Positions 17,891 to 26,476 of a DNA stretch of 64,000 nucleotides are shown here, piece after piece (within the stretch, counting starts at the first letter, position 1; every line of letters begins with the position of its first letter). Origin of the DNA: Saccharomonospora sp. CUA-673 (GTDB taxonomy: Bacteria; Actinomycetota; Actinomycetes; Mycobacteriales; Pseudonocardiaceae). A program made the translations under genes and the position numbers. Under the pieces are notes generated by a model. The model worked only from the letters and a program-made list of their open reading frames with translations. It had not been told where the DNA came from and did not search any database. Location of the stretch: the NCBI RefSeq assembly GCF_001942305.1, contig NZ_MKKE01000033.1:186001-250000 (forward strand), read 5' to 3'.

Positions 17891-20394
17891 GCGTCACGCC
17901 CCCGGCGGCCCCGCCCCAGCAACCCGCCACCGCTCCCGGCGCCGGGGACGCCCCCCGGCGCGGCCCGGCCCTCACGGTGCACGGCGTCGTCGCCCCGCTC
18001 GTGGCCGCGCTCGCGGTGATCGCCGCCGCGACGTCGCTGAGCGGGGTGCTGCAGGGCTGGTCGTGGTTCGGCGACGTGCTGCTCGCCACGCTGTTGATCA
18101 CGGCGACGGGCATCGCGACCCGCGCGGCACGGCTGCACCCGTTCGTCGTGGGCGCGGCGCAGCTGCTCGTGCTGCTGATGCTCATCACCGGCTCGTTCAC
18201 GACGACGGGGGTGCTCACGGTCCTGCCCGGGCCGGAGGCGTTCGCCGAACTGCACCGCGTGCTGCTCGGCGGATTCGAGGACATTCGCACCGGACTGCCG
18301 CCCGTCGAGGCGAGCGCCGGCATCCGCTGTCTGATCATGATCTCGCTCGGTCTGGTCGCACTGATCGTCGACATCCTCGCGATCACCGCGGCCGCCCCGG
18401 CCGCCACCGGCCTCGTGCTGCTGTGCCTGTACGCCGTCCCCTCGGCGCTGACCTCGGACATGCTGCCGTGGTGGACGTTCACCCTCGGCGTCGCCGCGTT
18501 CGCCGCGCTGCTGGCGGTCGACGGCAGCACCGGCACCGGGTGTGGCGTAACCGCACACCCGTGCGCGCGCGGGCGTCAGCGTCGGGTCGGTGTCGGCCCC
18601 CGTGGCGGTGGTCGTGACCGCCGTCGTCGCGGGACTCGTCGCCGGCGCCACCATCACGGTCGTCGGCACCGAGGGAAGCCTGCCCGGCTCCGACTCCGAG
18701 GAGCGCCAGGCACCCGGCGGACTCGGCGTCTCCCCGTTCACCTCGCTGCGCGGCATGCTCGGCGAACGGGGCGATGCGCGGATGTTCGAGGTCGACGGCC
18801 TCGGCGAGGACGTACCGCTGATGCGCGCCTTCACCCTGTCCCGATACGTGCCCGGCGAAGGGTGGGCGCTGCCGGAGGGCCGGCGGATGCCCGCCGGGCA
18901 ACCGGCCGACGGCGTCCTGCCGCCCGCCCCCGGCGACACCCCGTCCGGCGACGCGCGCACCGTTCGCGTCACGCCGGTCAACTGGCTCGACGTCTGGCTG
19001 CCCACCTACGGCCGGATGCGCAGCATCGATCCGCCGTCGCCCGGCTGGTACTACGACCCCGGCAGCGGCGCCGTGTACAGCGAGGACCGGCGTCGCCCCG
19101 AGGCGTACACGATGACGACCTCGCTCGAGGAACCGTCCACCGAGCAGCTGCGCGCCCAGGGCGCCGTCACCGGCGGATCCGCCGAGTACCTCCGGGCCGA
19201 CCACGTCGACCCGCGGGTGCGCGGTCTCGCCGAGGACCTCACCCGCGACCAGGACACGACGTTCGACCAGGCCCGGTCGATCTGGCGGCACTTCACCGAC
19301 CCGGCCAACGGGTTCGTCTACGACACCCAGACCGCGCCGGCGTCCGATCCGGACGCGCTCGCCGACTTCGTCCTCCACGGCAAACGCGGCTTCTGCGAGC
19401 AGTACGCCTCGGCCATGGCCGTGATGCTGCGCTCGATCGACGTGCCTCCCGGGTCGCCGTCGGCTTCACCCGCGGCTACCAGGACGGTCAGGGCTCGCGG
19501 GTCATCACCTCGCAGGACGCGCACGCGTGGGTCGAGGTGTACTTCGACGACCTGGGCTGGGTCACGTTCGACCCCACCCCGCTCAGCGACGGCCGCGGCT
19601 ACACGCCCGACTACCTCGACACCGAGGAGGACCCGCTGCCGCCGGACCCGGCGGAGGACGAGTCCGCGCCGGACGACCCCCGGCCGACGTCGGAGGAACC
19701 CGCACCCGCCCCCGAGGACGGTCAGGACGCGCAGGCCCAGCCGGACCCGCACTCCGGCCCGCCGGCACAGTGGCCGGGATGGCTGGCCGGCGGTCTGCTG
19801 GCCGCGACGACGGCGGCCGTGCTGCTGGGCGGCCGGCGGTTCGTCACCGGCGGCCCGCCGGTGAGCACTGCCGTCGCCGCGGCGGTCGGCGGCGCGTGGG
19901 CGGTCTCGCTGGTGCTGGCCGGGTGGCTGCTGCACTGGGCGGTGCCGCTCGTGGTGCTCCTCGGTGTCGCCGCCCTGCTCGGACCGGCCGCCACGCGTGA
20001 GTTCGGCCGGCGCCGCCGGCTCGCCGAGGTCTCCCGCGGCACGCCCGCCTCGGCGGACGCCGCGTGGCGTGAGGTGCTGGCCGAGTGCGCCGACCGCGGC
20101 CTGGACATCCCGTCGACCGAGACGCTCCGCCAGGCCCGCGACACCATCACCGACCGGCTCGCGCTCGACGACGAGGGCCGCCGCCACCTGTCGACGATCG
20201 TGCAGGTGGTCGAACGCTCGTGGTACAGCCCCACCGGCGCGGCCGGCGCCGGCCCGTCAGCAGGCGCCGGCCTGCCGGGCGGCACCGAACCGAACCTGGC
20301 CGAGGCCGTGGAGGGCCTGCGTGCGGCGATGGACCGCCACTCCCCGCTCCCCTGGCGAGGCCAACTGGTCCCCCGCTCCCTCCTCTCCCGCTGA
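17887..20394 (+). CDS. TgpA-type transglutaminase membrane protein, frame broken at two places
   Basis: About 836 aa when repaired. From GTG 17887 (GTGA overlap) the first ~215 residues carry several membrane helices. The frame is lost between ~18530 and 18550 (best explained by two lost bases giving RHRVWRNRTPVRARAG...) and returns at ~19447, where one lost base gives IDVPSRVAVGFTRGY. The transglutaminase core has the Cys-His-Asp triad: GFCEQYASAMA, DAHAWVEVYF, TFDPTPLSDG. A Pro/Asp-rich linker, a further helix pair and a cytoplasmic tail (DUF4129-like; LAEVSRGTPASADAAWREVLAEC) follow. It is the third member of the moxR-DUF58-transglutaminase operon and probably acts on envelope proteins or peptides. 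Confidence 0.88.
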   Translation: MSVTPPAAPPQQPATAPGAGDAPRRGPALTVHGVVAPLVAALAVIAAATSLSGVLQGWSWFGDVLLATLLITATGIATRAARLHPFVVGAAQLLVLLMLITGSFTTTGVLTVLPGPEAFAELHRVLLGGFEDIRTGLPPVEASAGIRCLIMISLGLVALIVDILAITAAAPAATGLVLLCLYAVPSALTSDMLPWWTFTLGVAAFAALLAVDGSTGTGCGVTAHPCARGRQRRVGVGPRGGGRDRRRRGTRRRRHHHGRRHRGKPARLRLRGAPGTRRTRRLPVHLAARHARRTGRCADVRGRRPRRGRTADARLHPVPIRARRRVGAAGGPADARRATGRRRPAARPRRHPVRRRAHRSRHAGQLARRLAAHLRPDAQHRSAVARLVLRPRQRRRVQRGPASPRGVHDDDLARGTVHRAAARPGRRHRRIRRVPPGRPRRPAGARSRRGPHPRPGHDVRPGPVDLAALHRPGQRVRLRHPDRAGVRSGRARRLRPPRQTRLLRAVRLGHGRDAALDRRASRVAVGFTRGYQDGQGSRVITSQDAHAWVEVYFDDLGWVTFDPTPLSDGRGYTPDYLDTEEDPLPPDPAEDESAPDDPRPTSEEPAPAPEDGQDAQAQPDPHSGPPAQWPGWLAGGLLAATTAAVLLGGRRFVTGGPPVSTAVAAAVGGAWAVSLVLAGWLLHWAVPLVVLLGVAALLGPAATREFGRRRRLAEVSRGTPASADAAWREVLAECADRGLDIPSTETLRQARDTITDRLALDDEGRRHLSTIVQVVERSWYSPTGAAGAGPSAGAGLPGGTEPNLAEAVEGLRAAMDRHSPLPWRGQLVPRSLLSR

Positions 20395-20401
20395 CCCCAG
20401 A

Positions 20402-20425
20402 AGCTCCCAAGGGCCCTTGGGAGCT
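20402..20425. terminator. Perfect 24-bp palindrome after the transglutaminase gene
   Basis: A 24-nt sequence identical to its reverse complement, centred on AAGGGCCCTT, starts 8 bp after the stop. It can form a 10-bp stem with a tight loop and probably ends the moxR operon transcript. Confidence 0.6.
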
Positions 20426-20454
20426 CAGGCGGCGGGACGTGCCCCGGACATGAT

Positions 20455-20491
20455 TTCGAGCAGGGCACCGGTGGCCGGTGCCCTGCTCGAA
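20455..20491. terminator. Terminator hairpin between convergent genes
   Basis: A perfect 17-bp stem (20455-20471 with 20475-20491) and 3-nt loop. It ends with an A/T flank (TTTC...GAA) and lies 44 bp beyond the DUF3040 stop, facing it. It probably terminates the minus-strand gene and serves as a second stop for the plus-strand operon. Confidence 0.75.
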
Positions 20492-20534
20492 GTCGGTATG
20501 TGCATGTCGCGGCCCGCGGGAGCGGGTCGCGGTG

Positions 20535-20956
20535 TTATCGATCGTCGAACCGCTGGCGGAGACGATCCTCCATCTTCTGCGAGAAGGAGCTGCGTTTGGC
20601 CTGAGCGGCGCCGGACGAGCCGCCGCCGGAGCCCCCAGTGCCGCCGCTGTCGGCGTCCTCCGCTTCCGGCTCCCCACCTGCTCGCATGGCAGTGACGACG
20701 AGCACCACCCCCAAGAACATCACCAGGAAGCCGAACACGCTGATCAGCGGGATCTCGCAACCCGCACCGGCACGATGACGCCGAGCACCAGCAGGCCGAT
20801 GCCCAGTACGAACAGCGCACCGCCCTGCAGACGCTTACCGCGCTTCGGGCGGCGCACCTTGGCGCCACGTACCGACGATGCGAACTTGGGGTCCTCGGCA
20901 TAGAGCTCGCGCTCGATCTGGTCGAGCAGCCGCTGCTCATGCTCGGAGAGTGGCAT
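20535..20956 (-). CDS. DUF3040 membrane protein, one frameshift
   Basis: About 140 aa. It starts MPLSEHEQRLLDQIERELYAEDPKFASSV, the DUF3040 signature, with GGAGGAAAG before the ATG. A basic stretch (RRPKRGKRLQG) is followed by two membrane helices. The frame breaks after VPVRVA near 20752; one added G gives AEIPLISVFGFLVMFLGVVLVV, the normal second helix. The tail is Gly/Ser-rich and ends SFSQKMEDRLRQRFDDR. It is a widespread actinobacterial protein of unknown function, often near dinB in this group. The break is a probable sequencing error. Confidence 0.85.
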
Positions 20957-21163
20957 CTTTCCTCCTCCGGCACAGCGCTTTCCGGTGCCTCTCGCGCACC
21001 GGACCGCAATTCGTCGTGGACCCTGACAAGCCCCAGGGTCGGGGTGTCACCACCCAGGATACGAGGACCTCGCGCCGGCGACTACCCGATCTCACCTTCC
21101 GGCAGGACTCTTTCCTGCGACAACGACGGAGCGGACCGTGACCTGCACGGAACGCGATCAACA

Positions 21164-22459
21164 TCACCTCTCATCGGGTGACAACAGCGACGCCGGACGG
21201 ATCGCCGCGGACCCGAATCTCGACCGGGCGTCATCGGCCGCCCGTTCGGCCTCCCGCCAGCGCGGGCTCGCAGTCACTCCGGGTGTCTCCGTCGCGAGCG
21301 TGTCGAAGCTCAGTTGCTCCGCGGCATCCCCGTCCGCGAGGCCCTCCATGCGGACCCCGACGAGCCGCACCGGCACCGGGTCGCCGGAGGGCGTCGCGGT
21401 GGCCTCCCGGAACAGTTCGGACGCCTGCGCATGCACCTCGCGGGACGAGTCGGTGGCGGCGCCGAGCGTGCGGGCGCGGGTGATCGTGCGGAAGTCGGCG
21501 AAGCGCACCTTGATCGACACGGTCCGGCCGCGCAGCGCCTTGGCCCGCAACGTCGCCGCGACGCGTTCGGACAGGCGCAGCAATTCCCGGTCGAGCACGC
21601 CGCGGTCGCGGACGTCGGTGTCGAAGGTGTGCTCGGCACCGAGCGACTTCTCCTCCGATTCGGCCACCACGGGGCGGTCGTCGCGGCCGTGGGCAAGTGC
21701 GTGCAGGTGCGGGCCCGCGGCGTTGCCGACACTGCGCCGCAGTCTCTGCACGGGTGCGGCGGCGACGTCGGCGATCGTGGCGAAGCCGTGGTTGCGCAGA
21801 GTCTCCTCGGTGCGGGCGCCGACGCCCCAGAGCGCCGAGACGGGCAGCGGGTGCAGGAACTCGAGCGTGCAGGCGTCGGGGACGACGACCATGGCGTCCG
21901 GCTTGGCCATGCCGGAGGCCAGTTTGGCGATGAACTTGGCCCGGCCGACGCCGACGGAGCAGGTGATGCCGTGTTCGGCGGCCACGCGCGCCCGGATGCG
22001 CGCGCCGAGCTCGGCGGGGGACGCGCCGAGCCGGCGCAGGGCGCCGCCGACGTCCAGGAACGCCTCGTCGAGGCTGAGGGGCTCCACGAGCGGGGTCAGG
22101 TCGCGGAAGATCGCCATGACGCCGTCGGACACCTCGCGGTAGGCGTGCCTGCTCGGCGGGATCCACACGGCATCGGGGCACAGTTTGCGGGCCGCGCCGG
22201 CGGGCATGGCCGAGCGCACGCCGTACTTGCGTGCCGGGTAGTTGGCCGACAGCACGACGGACCGCGGGCCCTCGCCGGCGACGATCACGGGCCGTTCGGC
22301 CAGTTCGGGGTGTTCGCGCAGTTCCACGGCCGCGTAGAACGCGTCCATGTCGACGTGCAGGATCGGGCACCCGGTGTCGTCCGGGTAGTCACCGCGCGGG
22401 GTGTCGGTGCGCACCACGAAGCGCTCGTGCCCGCCGGGCAGCTGCGCGTTACGTCCCAC
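21164..22459 (-). CDS. dinB: DNA polymerase IV (Y-family)
   Basis: 431 aa. Palm motifs: ILHVDMDAFYAAVE (first metal Asp and steric-gate Phe/Tyr), YGVRSAMP and EPLSLDEAFLDV (catalytic Asp-Glu). The HhH thumb is ALWGVGARTEETLRNHGFATIADV and the little finger starts EKSLGAEHTFDTDV. Near the C-terminus QLSFD is a probable beta-clamp binding motif. It performs error-prone translesion synthesis. The start is a GTG without a clear Shine-Dalgarno. The 207 bp after it, up to the DUF3040 gene, hold only that gene's promoter region. No LexA-type box (GAACN4GTTC) was noticed upstream, so SOS control is not shown. Confidence 0.95.
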   Translation of the reverse strand: MGRNAQLPGGHERFVVRTDTPRGDYPDDTGCPILHVDMDAFYAAVELREHPELAERPVIVAGEGPRSVVLSANYPARKYGVRSAMPAGAARKLCPDAVWIPPSRHAYREVSDGVMAIFRDLTPLVEPLSLDEAFLDVGGALRRLGASPAELGARIRARVAAEHGITCSVGVGRAKFIAKLASGMAKPDAMVVVPDACTLEFLHPLPVSALWGVGARTEETLRNHGFATIADVAAAPVQRLRRSVGNAAGPHLHALAHGRDDRPVVAESEEKSLGAEHTFDTDVRDRGVLDRELLRLSERVAATLRAKALRGRTVSIKVRFADFRTITRARTLGAATDSSREVHAQASELFREATATPSGDPVPVRLVGVRMEGLADGDAAEQLSFDTLATETPGVTASPRWREAERAADDARSRFGSAAIRPASLLSPDER

Positions 22460-22517
22460 GGCGCCAGCCTAGCCGCGGCCACCGACAGAACCGGGCCACA
22501 CGGAACCCCGCGGCGGT

Positions 22518-23279
22518 TCAGGCGGGGCGGCGGGCCAGTACGTGCAGTCGGCTGGCGATGTCGCGCAGCGGCGGGGTGACGGCGGCGCGGTCCTCGAACT
22601 CGGTGAGGTCGCGTTCCCACGTCTCCTCGGCCCCGTCGCGAGCGGCGTCCAGGTGGTGCACGACGTCGGCGACGACGCCGTCGCCCTGCATGTGCGCGAC
22701 GGTCAGGCCGGCGCCACCGAGCAGCATCTCGAGGCCCGGGGTGTCGAACCGGCGCAGCACGGTTTCGGAATCGCCGGTGAGCACGCCGTCGGGTGCGGCC
22801 AGTAGAGCGGTGGCCTCGCCGACGCGGCCGGCGAGTGCACGCTGCAGGACGGCGGCGTGGCGGTTGGCGACGAGCACGGACACGGCGCCGCCGGGTGCGG
22901 TGACGGCGGCGAAGGCGCGCACGGCGGCGGCGGGGTCGTCGACGACCTCGAGCAGTCCGTGGGCGAGGACGAGGTCGGCGGACGATTCGGGCACGGCGCC
23001 GGTGAGAGCGTCGGAGTCGTCGGCCACGACGGTGATGAGTTCGTCGACGCCGACCTCCCGTGCGCGCCGGCGCAGGGTGGCCAGCGCGTCGGGGTTGGGT
23101 TCGACGACGGTCACCTCGCATCCGTGGCGGGCCAGGGGCACGGCCCAACCGCCGCTGCCGCCGCCGACGTCGACCACCCGTGGCCTGCTGGAACGCTGTT
23201 CGCGCACCCGCGCCAGCTCGTCTTCCAGCACTCGCCGTACGGCCGGGGATCCGTGGCCGGCCGCGTACTCCGTTCGCAT
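22518..23279 (-). CDS. SAM-dependent methyltransferase (class I)
   Basis: 253 aa. Motif I is VVDVGGGSGGWAVPLARHG, the acidic end of strand 2 is VTVVEPNPDAL, and motif II is DLVLAHGLLEVVDDPAAAVRAFAAVTAPGGAVSVLV, typical of UbiE/Methyltransf_11 proteins. The C-terminal region (TGDSETVLRRFDTPGLEMLLGGAGL) is like CmoA/SmtA-type methyltransferases. The substrate is not evident. It is divergent from the ParA-like gene and 58 bp before dinB on the same strand, so possibly co-transcribed with dinB. Confidence 0.85.
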   Translation of the reverse strand: MRTEYAAGHGSPAVRRVLEDELARVREQRSSRPRVVDVGGGSGGWAVPLARHGCEVTVVEPNPDALATLRRRAREVGVDELITVVADDSDALTGAVPESSADLVLAHGLLEVVDDPAAAVRAFAAVTAPGGAVSVLVANRHAAVLQRALAGRVGEATALLAAPDGVLTGDSETVLRRFDTPGLEMLLGGAGLTVAHMQGDGVVADVVHHLDAARDGAEETWERDLTEFEDRAAVTPPLRDIASRLHVLARRPA

Positions 23280-23437
23280 GGGCGCCCAGCGTAGTCACGC
23301 GCGTCGGCGACCGCGCGCCCTGTGTGCCGGACACGCCGGGCGTGACTGCCCGAGTCACACCGCCACCCACGTGAGGGATCTCGCGCGGGACGCCCGGACC
23401 ACCCCGTGACGCTGCGCGAGCCGATACGCTTCGGGGC

Positions 23438-24289
23438 GTGCATACGGTCGCGGTGTTGAGCCTCAAGGGAGGCGTGGGCAAGACGACGGTCGCGCTCGGC
23501 CTTGCCTCCGCGGCGCTTCGGCGGGGGTCTCGCGCGTTGGTCGCGGACCTGGATCCGCAGGGCAACGCGACCGCGACGCTGAATCCGCCGATGACGGAGT
23601 CCACGTTGACGGCAGTGTTGGACACCCCGCGCGAGGCGGTGATCGATCGGGCGTTGGCGCCGAGCGGGTGGAGTCCCGAGTTGGACGTGTTCGTCAGTTC
23701 CGAGGATCTGGAGCTGCTGAACGAGCCGGGGCCGGATGCGCGGCGGATGGACAATCTGGCGCGGGCGTTGGACGTGTTGCGCGAGCGCCCGCCGGCGGTG
23801 GACGACCGGCCGTACGAGATCGCGATCCTGGATTGCCCGCCGTCGTTGGGCCGGTTGACCAGGTCGGCGTTGTTGGCGGCGGATTCGGCGTTGTTGGTGA
23901 CGGAGCCGACGATGTATGCGGTGTCGGGCGCGGAGCGGGCGTTCGAGGCGATCGAGTCGGTGCGCCGTGGGCCGAACCCGCGGTTGCGGTCGGCCGGGGT
24001 GTTGGTGAACCGGTTGCGGCCGCGGTCGTACGAGCATCATTACCGGGTGGAGGAGCTGCGGGAGACGTTCGGCAGGGCGGTGATGCCGACGGCGATCCCG
24101 GATCAGTTGGCGATCCAGCAGGCGCAGGGCGCGTGTCTGCCGATTCACGAGTGGCGGTCGCCGGGGGCGCACGAGATCTCGTTGACGTTCAACATGGTGT
24201 TGGCGAAGATCCTGCGGTCGAGCCGTGCGGGTCGGCACCGCATCCTGGGTGGGGATCCGGAGCAGCACGCGCAGCCCGATTCGGCGTAG
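23438..24289 (+). CDS. ParA/MinD-family ATPase (orphan)
   Basis: 283 aa from a GTG. The deviant Walker A is LSLKGGVGKTTVALGLASAAL, switch I is VADLDPQGNATATL, and Walker B is YEIAILDCPPSLGRLTRSAL. The C-terminus ends in a polar tail (DPEQHAQPDSA). There is no ParB or parS-like gene nearby, so this is not a plasmid partition set. In related actinobacteria such orphan ParA proteins sit next to Nei-type glycosylase genes, as here (2-bp gap). The gene uses many TTG leucine codons compared with neighbours. The function is unknown beyond ATP-driven positioning or assembly typical of the family. Confidence 0.85.
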   Translation: MHTVAVLSLKGGVGKTTVALGLASAALRRGSRALVADLDPQGNATATLNPPMTESTLTAVLDTPREAVIDRALAPSGWSPELDVFVSSEDLELLNEPGPDARRMDNLARALDVLRERPPAVDDRPYEIAILDCPPSLGRLTRSALLAADSALLVTEPTMYAVSGAERAFEAIESVRRGPNPRLRSAGVLVNRLRPRSYEHHYRVEELRETFGRAVMPTAIPDQLAIQQAQGACLPIHEWRSPGAHEISLTFNMVLAKILRSSRAGRHRILGGDPEQHAQPDSA

Positions 24290-24291
24290 CG

Positions 24292-25115
24292 GTGCCGGAG
24301 GGCGACACGGTTTTCCGCACGGGGCGCGTGGTGGAGCGCGCGTTGGCCGGTGCGGTGATCACGCGCAGCGATTTCCGGCTGCCGGCGTTGGCGACGGCTG
24401 ATGTGCGTGGCCGCACGTTCCTGGATGTGCGCACGGTGGGCAAGCACCTGTTCTTCCGGTTCGGCGCCGACGCGGCGGCGCCGGGGATGTGCTGAGCCTG
24501 CACAGCCATTTGCGGATGGACGGTGAGTGGCGGGTGGTGCGCCGCGGGGCGCGGTGGAGCGCGCCGGGCCATCAGGTGCGCGTGGCGTTGGCGACGGGGG
24601 CGGCCGAGGTGATCGGTGTGCGGGTGCATGATGTGGCGTTGCTGCCGGTGGCGGACGAACATCGCTGGGTGGGCCATCTGGGGCCGGATCTGTTGGACGC
24701 CGAGTGGTCGGACGAGCATGCCGGTCGCGCGGCGGAGAACCTGGCGGCGGACCCGGCGCGAGAATTGGGCGTGGCGCTGTTGGATCAGCGGGCGCTGGCC
24801 GGGGTGGGAAACCTGTACAAGGTGGAAACCTGTTTCCTGTTGGGTGTGACGCCGTGGACGCCGGTGTCCGATGTGGACCCGGTGGCCGCGGTGACGTTGG
24901 CGCGGAAGCTGTTGCGCGCCAATGCGCATCGTTGGCAGCAGAGCACGACTGGCGAGCTGGCACCGAGGCGCCGCACGTGGGTGTACGAACGCACGCGGCA
25001 CGGCTGCTTCCGCTGCGGCGGCCCGGTGCGCGTGGCGCCGCAGGGTTCGGGTGTCGAGCAGCGACCGACGTGGTTCTGCCCGAGGTGCCAACAAGGACCC
25101 ACCCCAGGGCGCTGA
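24292..25115 (+). CDS. Fpg/Nei-family DNA glycosylase, one frameshift
   Basis: About 274 aa from GTG 24292, two bases after the ParA-like stop. The N-terminus (M)PEGDTVFRTGRVVERAL gives the catalytic Pro2 and Glu3 of Nei/Fpg enzymes, with the PEGDTV form favouring Nei (endonuclease VIII) and the Nei2 group of actinobacteria. The frame breaks in the GGGG run at 24483-24486; one added G gives PGDVLSLHSHLRMDGEW. H2TH region: LGVALLDQRALAGVGNLYKVE. The C-terminal zinc finger is CFRCGG ... FCPRCQQ (four Cys). It should remove oxidised pyrimidines and nick the strand. Confidence 0.9.
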
Positions 25116-25167
25116 CACGGCGTCGCGAACCGCCAACACGGCGACGCGGATTGCTGACACGGCGGAG
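25111..25167. repeat. 21-bp tandem repeat, locus A
   Basis: About 2.7 copies of a 21-bp unit with core GCTGACACGGCGACGCG (variants GCTGACACGGCGTCGCG, GCCAACACGGCGACGCG). It begins inside the last codons of the glycosylase gene and runs toward the convergent FAD oxidoreductase. The same unit occurs at 28105-28177. Confidence 0.75.
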
Positions 25168-25221
25168 TAGATCCCATCGTTTCGGGTTCGCCGCGGTTCG
25201 GGGGCGCCGGCAGTCTCCGCC

Positions 25222-26380
25222 TCATCAGCCTCGCCCAGCAGCGTCGTGACGGCACGCAGGGCGCTGTTGATCGAGATCTCGCCGCGCATTCCCGGTGCGG
25301 CGACCATGTCGCCGGCGAGGGCGACGTCGCCGCCGCGGTCGATGGCGGGCCGGTCTCGCCAGGTCTGTCCTGGCAGGTCGAGCGCGCCGGTGCGGCCCTT
25401 GGCCGTGGCGGTGCGGTGCCAGCGTGCACGTTCGCGCCATCCGGGCACGGTGTGGTCGGCGAGAAGTTCCAGGCGGTGTGCGGCGTCGGCCTTGCGCTCG
25501 GCGGCGCGCACGGGCATCTGCAGTTGGAACAGGGATTCGCCGGCCGGTGCGACGGTGTCGTCCTGGGCCGCGTAGTTCTCGTGGAAGCCGCCTTCGTCGA
25601 GGTCGAAGGCGACGAACCGGTCGGTGCGCGCCCGGGGTACGGCGATGTCGAGCAGTGCGGCATGTCCGCTGTGCCAGCGCAGCGTGTCGTCGCCGAGCAG
25701 GACGCGCGCCGAGGACAGCTCGGTGGCGACGATCGTCGGCGTGGTCGGCAGCTCGGTGACGCGGGAGCCGAGCACGATGTCGACGCCGCGTTCCTTGGCG
25801 ACGGCCACCAGCCTGTCCACAACGGACTGCCAGCCGCCGACGACCCACCGCACGGCCGGTGGTTTGGGTGCGAAGACGCGTGTGATGAGGTCCCAGACGA
25901 AGGCGGCGGACAGGCGTCCGGTGTCGGCCTCGTAGGTGGCGACGGCGATGGCGTTGGCCGCGTGCCGGGCGGTCTCCTCCCCGAACCGTTCGGATGCCCA
26001 CCCGTGGAAGTCCCGGTCGACCGGCGCGGCCCTCTTGGGGGTCAGGGTCATGCGCCGCAGCGACAGCATGCTCAGAAACCGCCGCGGCGGTATCGCGCGC
26101 AGGTCGCCGTCGACGCGGAACCCGATGCGCGCATCGCGCACCGACGGCCGTCCCAGCCGGCCGACCACCCCGTGGTCGACCAACCATGTCCAATGCGGCC
26201 CGTCGGCGTAGAACACGTGCGCCCCGTCATGGGCGACGTACGGACCCGACGTCGCCCTCCCCGCCCGCCGAGCGACGAATGCGCCTCGTGCAGCGTCACC
26301 TTCGCGCCCCGTTCGGCCGCCTCGACGGCCGCCACCAACCCGGCCAGTCCTCCACCGACGACCGTGATCTCCTTCGGCAT
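25222..26380 (-). CDS. FAD-dependent oxidoreductase (amine oxidase/phytoene desaturase-like), frameshifted, end uncertain
   Basis: Start ATG 26380: MPKEITVVGGGLAGLVAAVEAAERG, the Rossmann GGGLAG of FAD enzymes, then HEAHSSLGGRA. The frame is lost at ~26260; one added base gives SLGGRARATSGPYVAHDGAHVFYADG. The middle (WVVGGWQSVVDRLVAVAKERGVDIVLGSRV) and the end (DVALAGDMVAAPGMRGEISINSALRAV) are typical of flavin amine oxidase-like desaturases. As given, the frame stays open past the domain end into the tandem repeats and antisense of the glycosylase. A TGA-TGA pair at 25222-25227 in the next frame would end it at LLGEA if one more base is missing. The substrate is unknown. Confidence 0.75.
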
Positions 26381-26476
26381 GCTGTCCTCCCGAATGTGTC
26401 TTCTCTCCCCAGGACGAGACAGCGCGGCAGAACGTGACAGCACCGCTCCGGCAGGGAGCGAATCGGGCCTCCGAGG

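Noticed and set aside
17398..20394. A single 998-codon frame
   Set aside because: Its first ~160 codons lie out of frame inside the DUF58 gene and its middle (about 18550-19447) is out of frame with the transglutaminase. The real gene starts at 17887 and crosses frames.
23438..24289. Plasmid-type partition locus
   Set aside because: The ATPase is ParA-like, but no ParB gene or parS-like repeat is nearby and the context is chromosomal.
24189..25221. Continuation of the FAD-oxidoreductase frame across the glycosylase gene
   Set aside because: The sequence after the amine-oxidase domain is Arg/His-rich translation of the 21-bp repeats and the antisense of a gene with intact Nei motifs. It is read-through, not protein.
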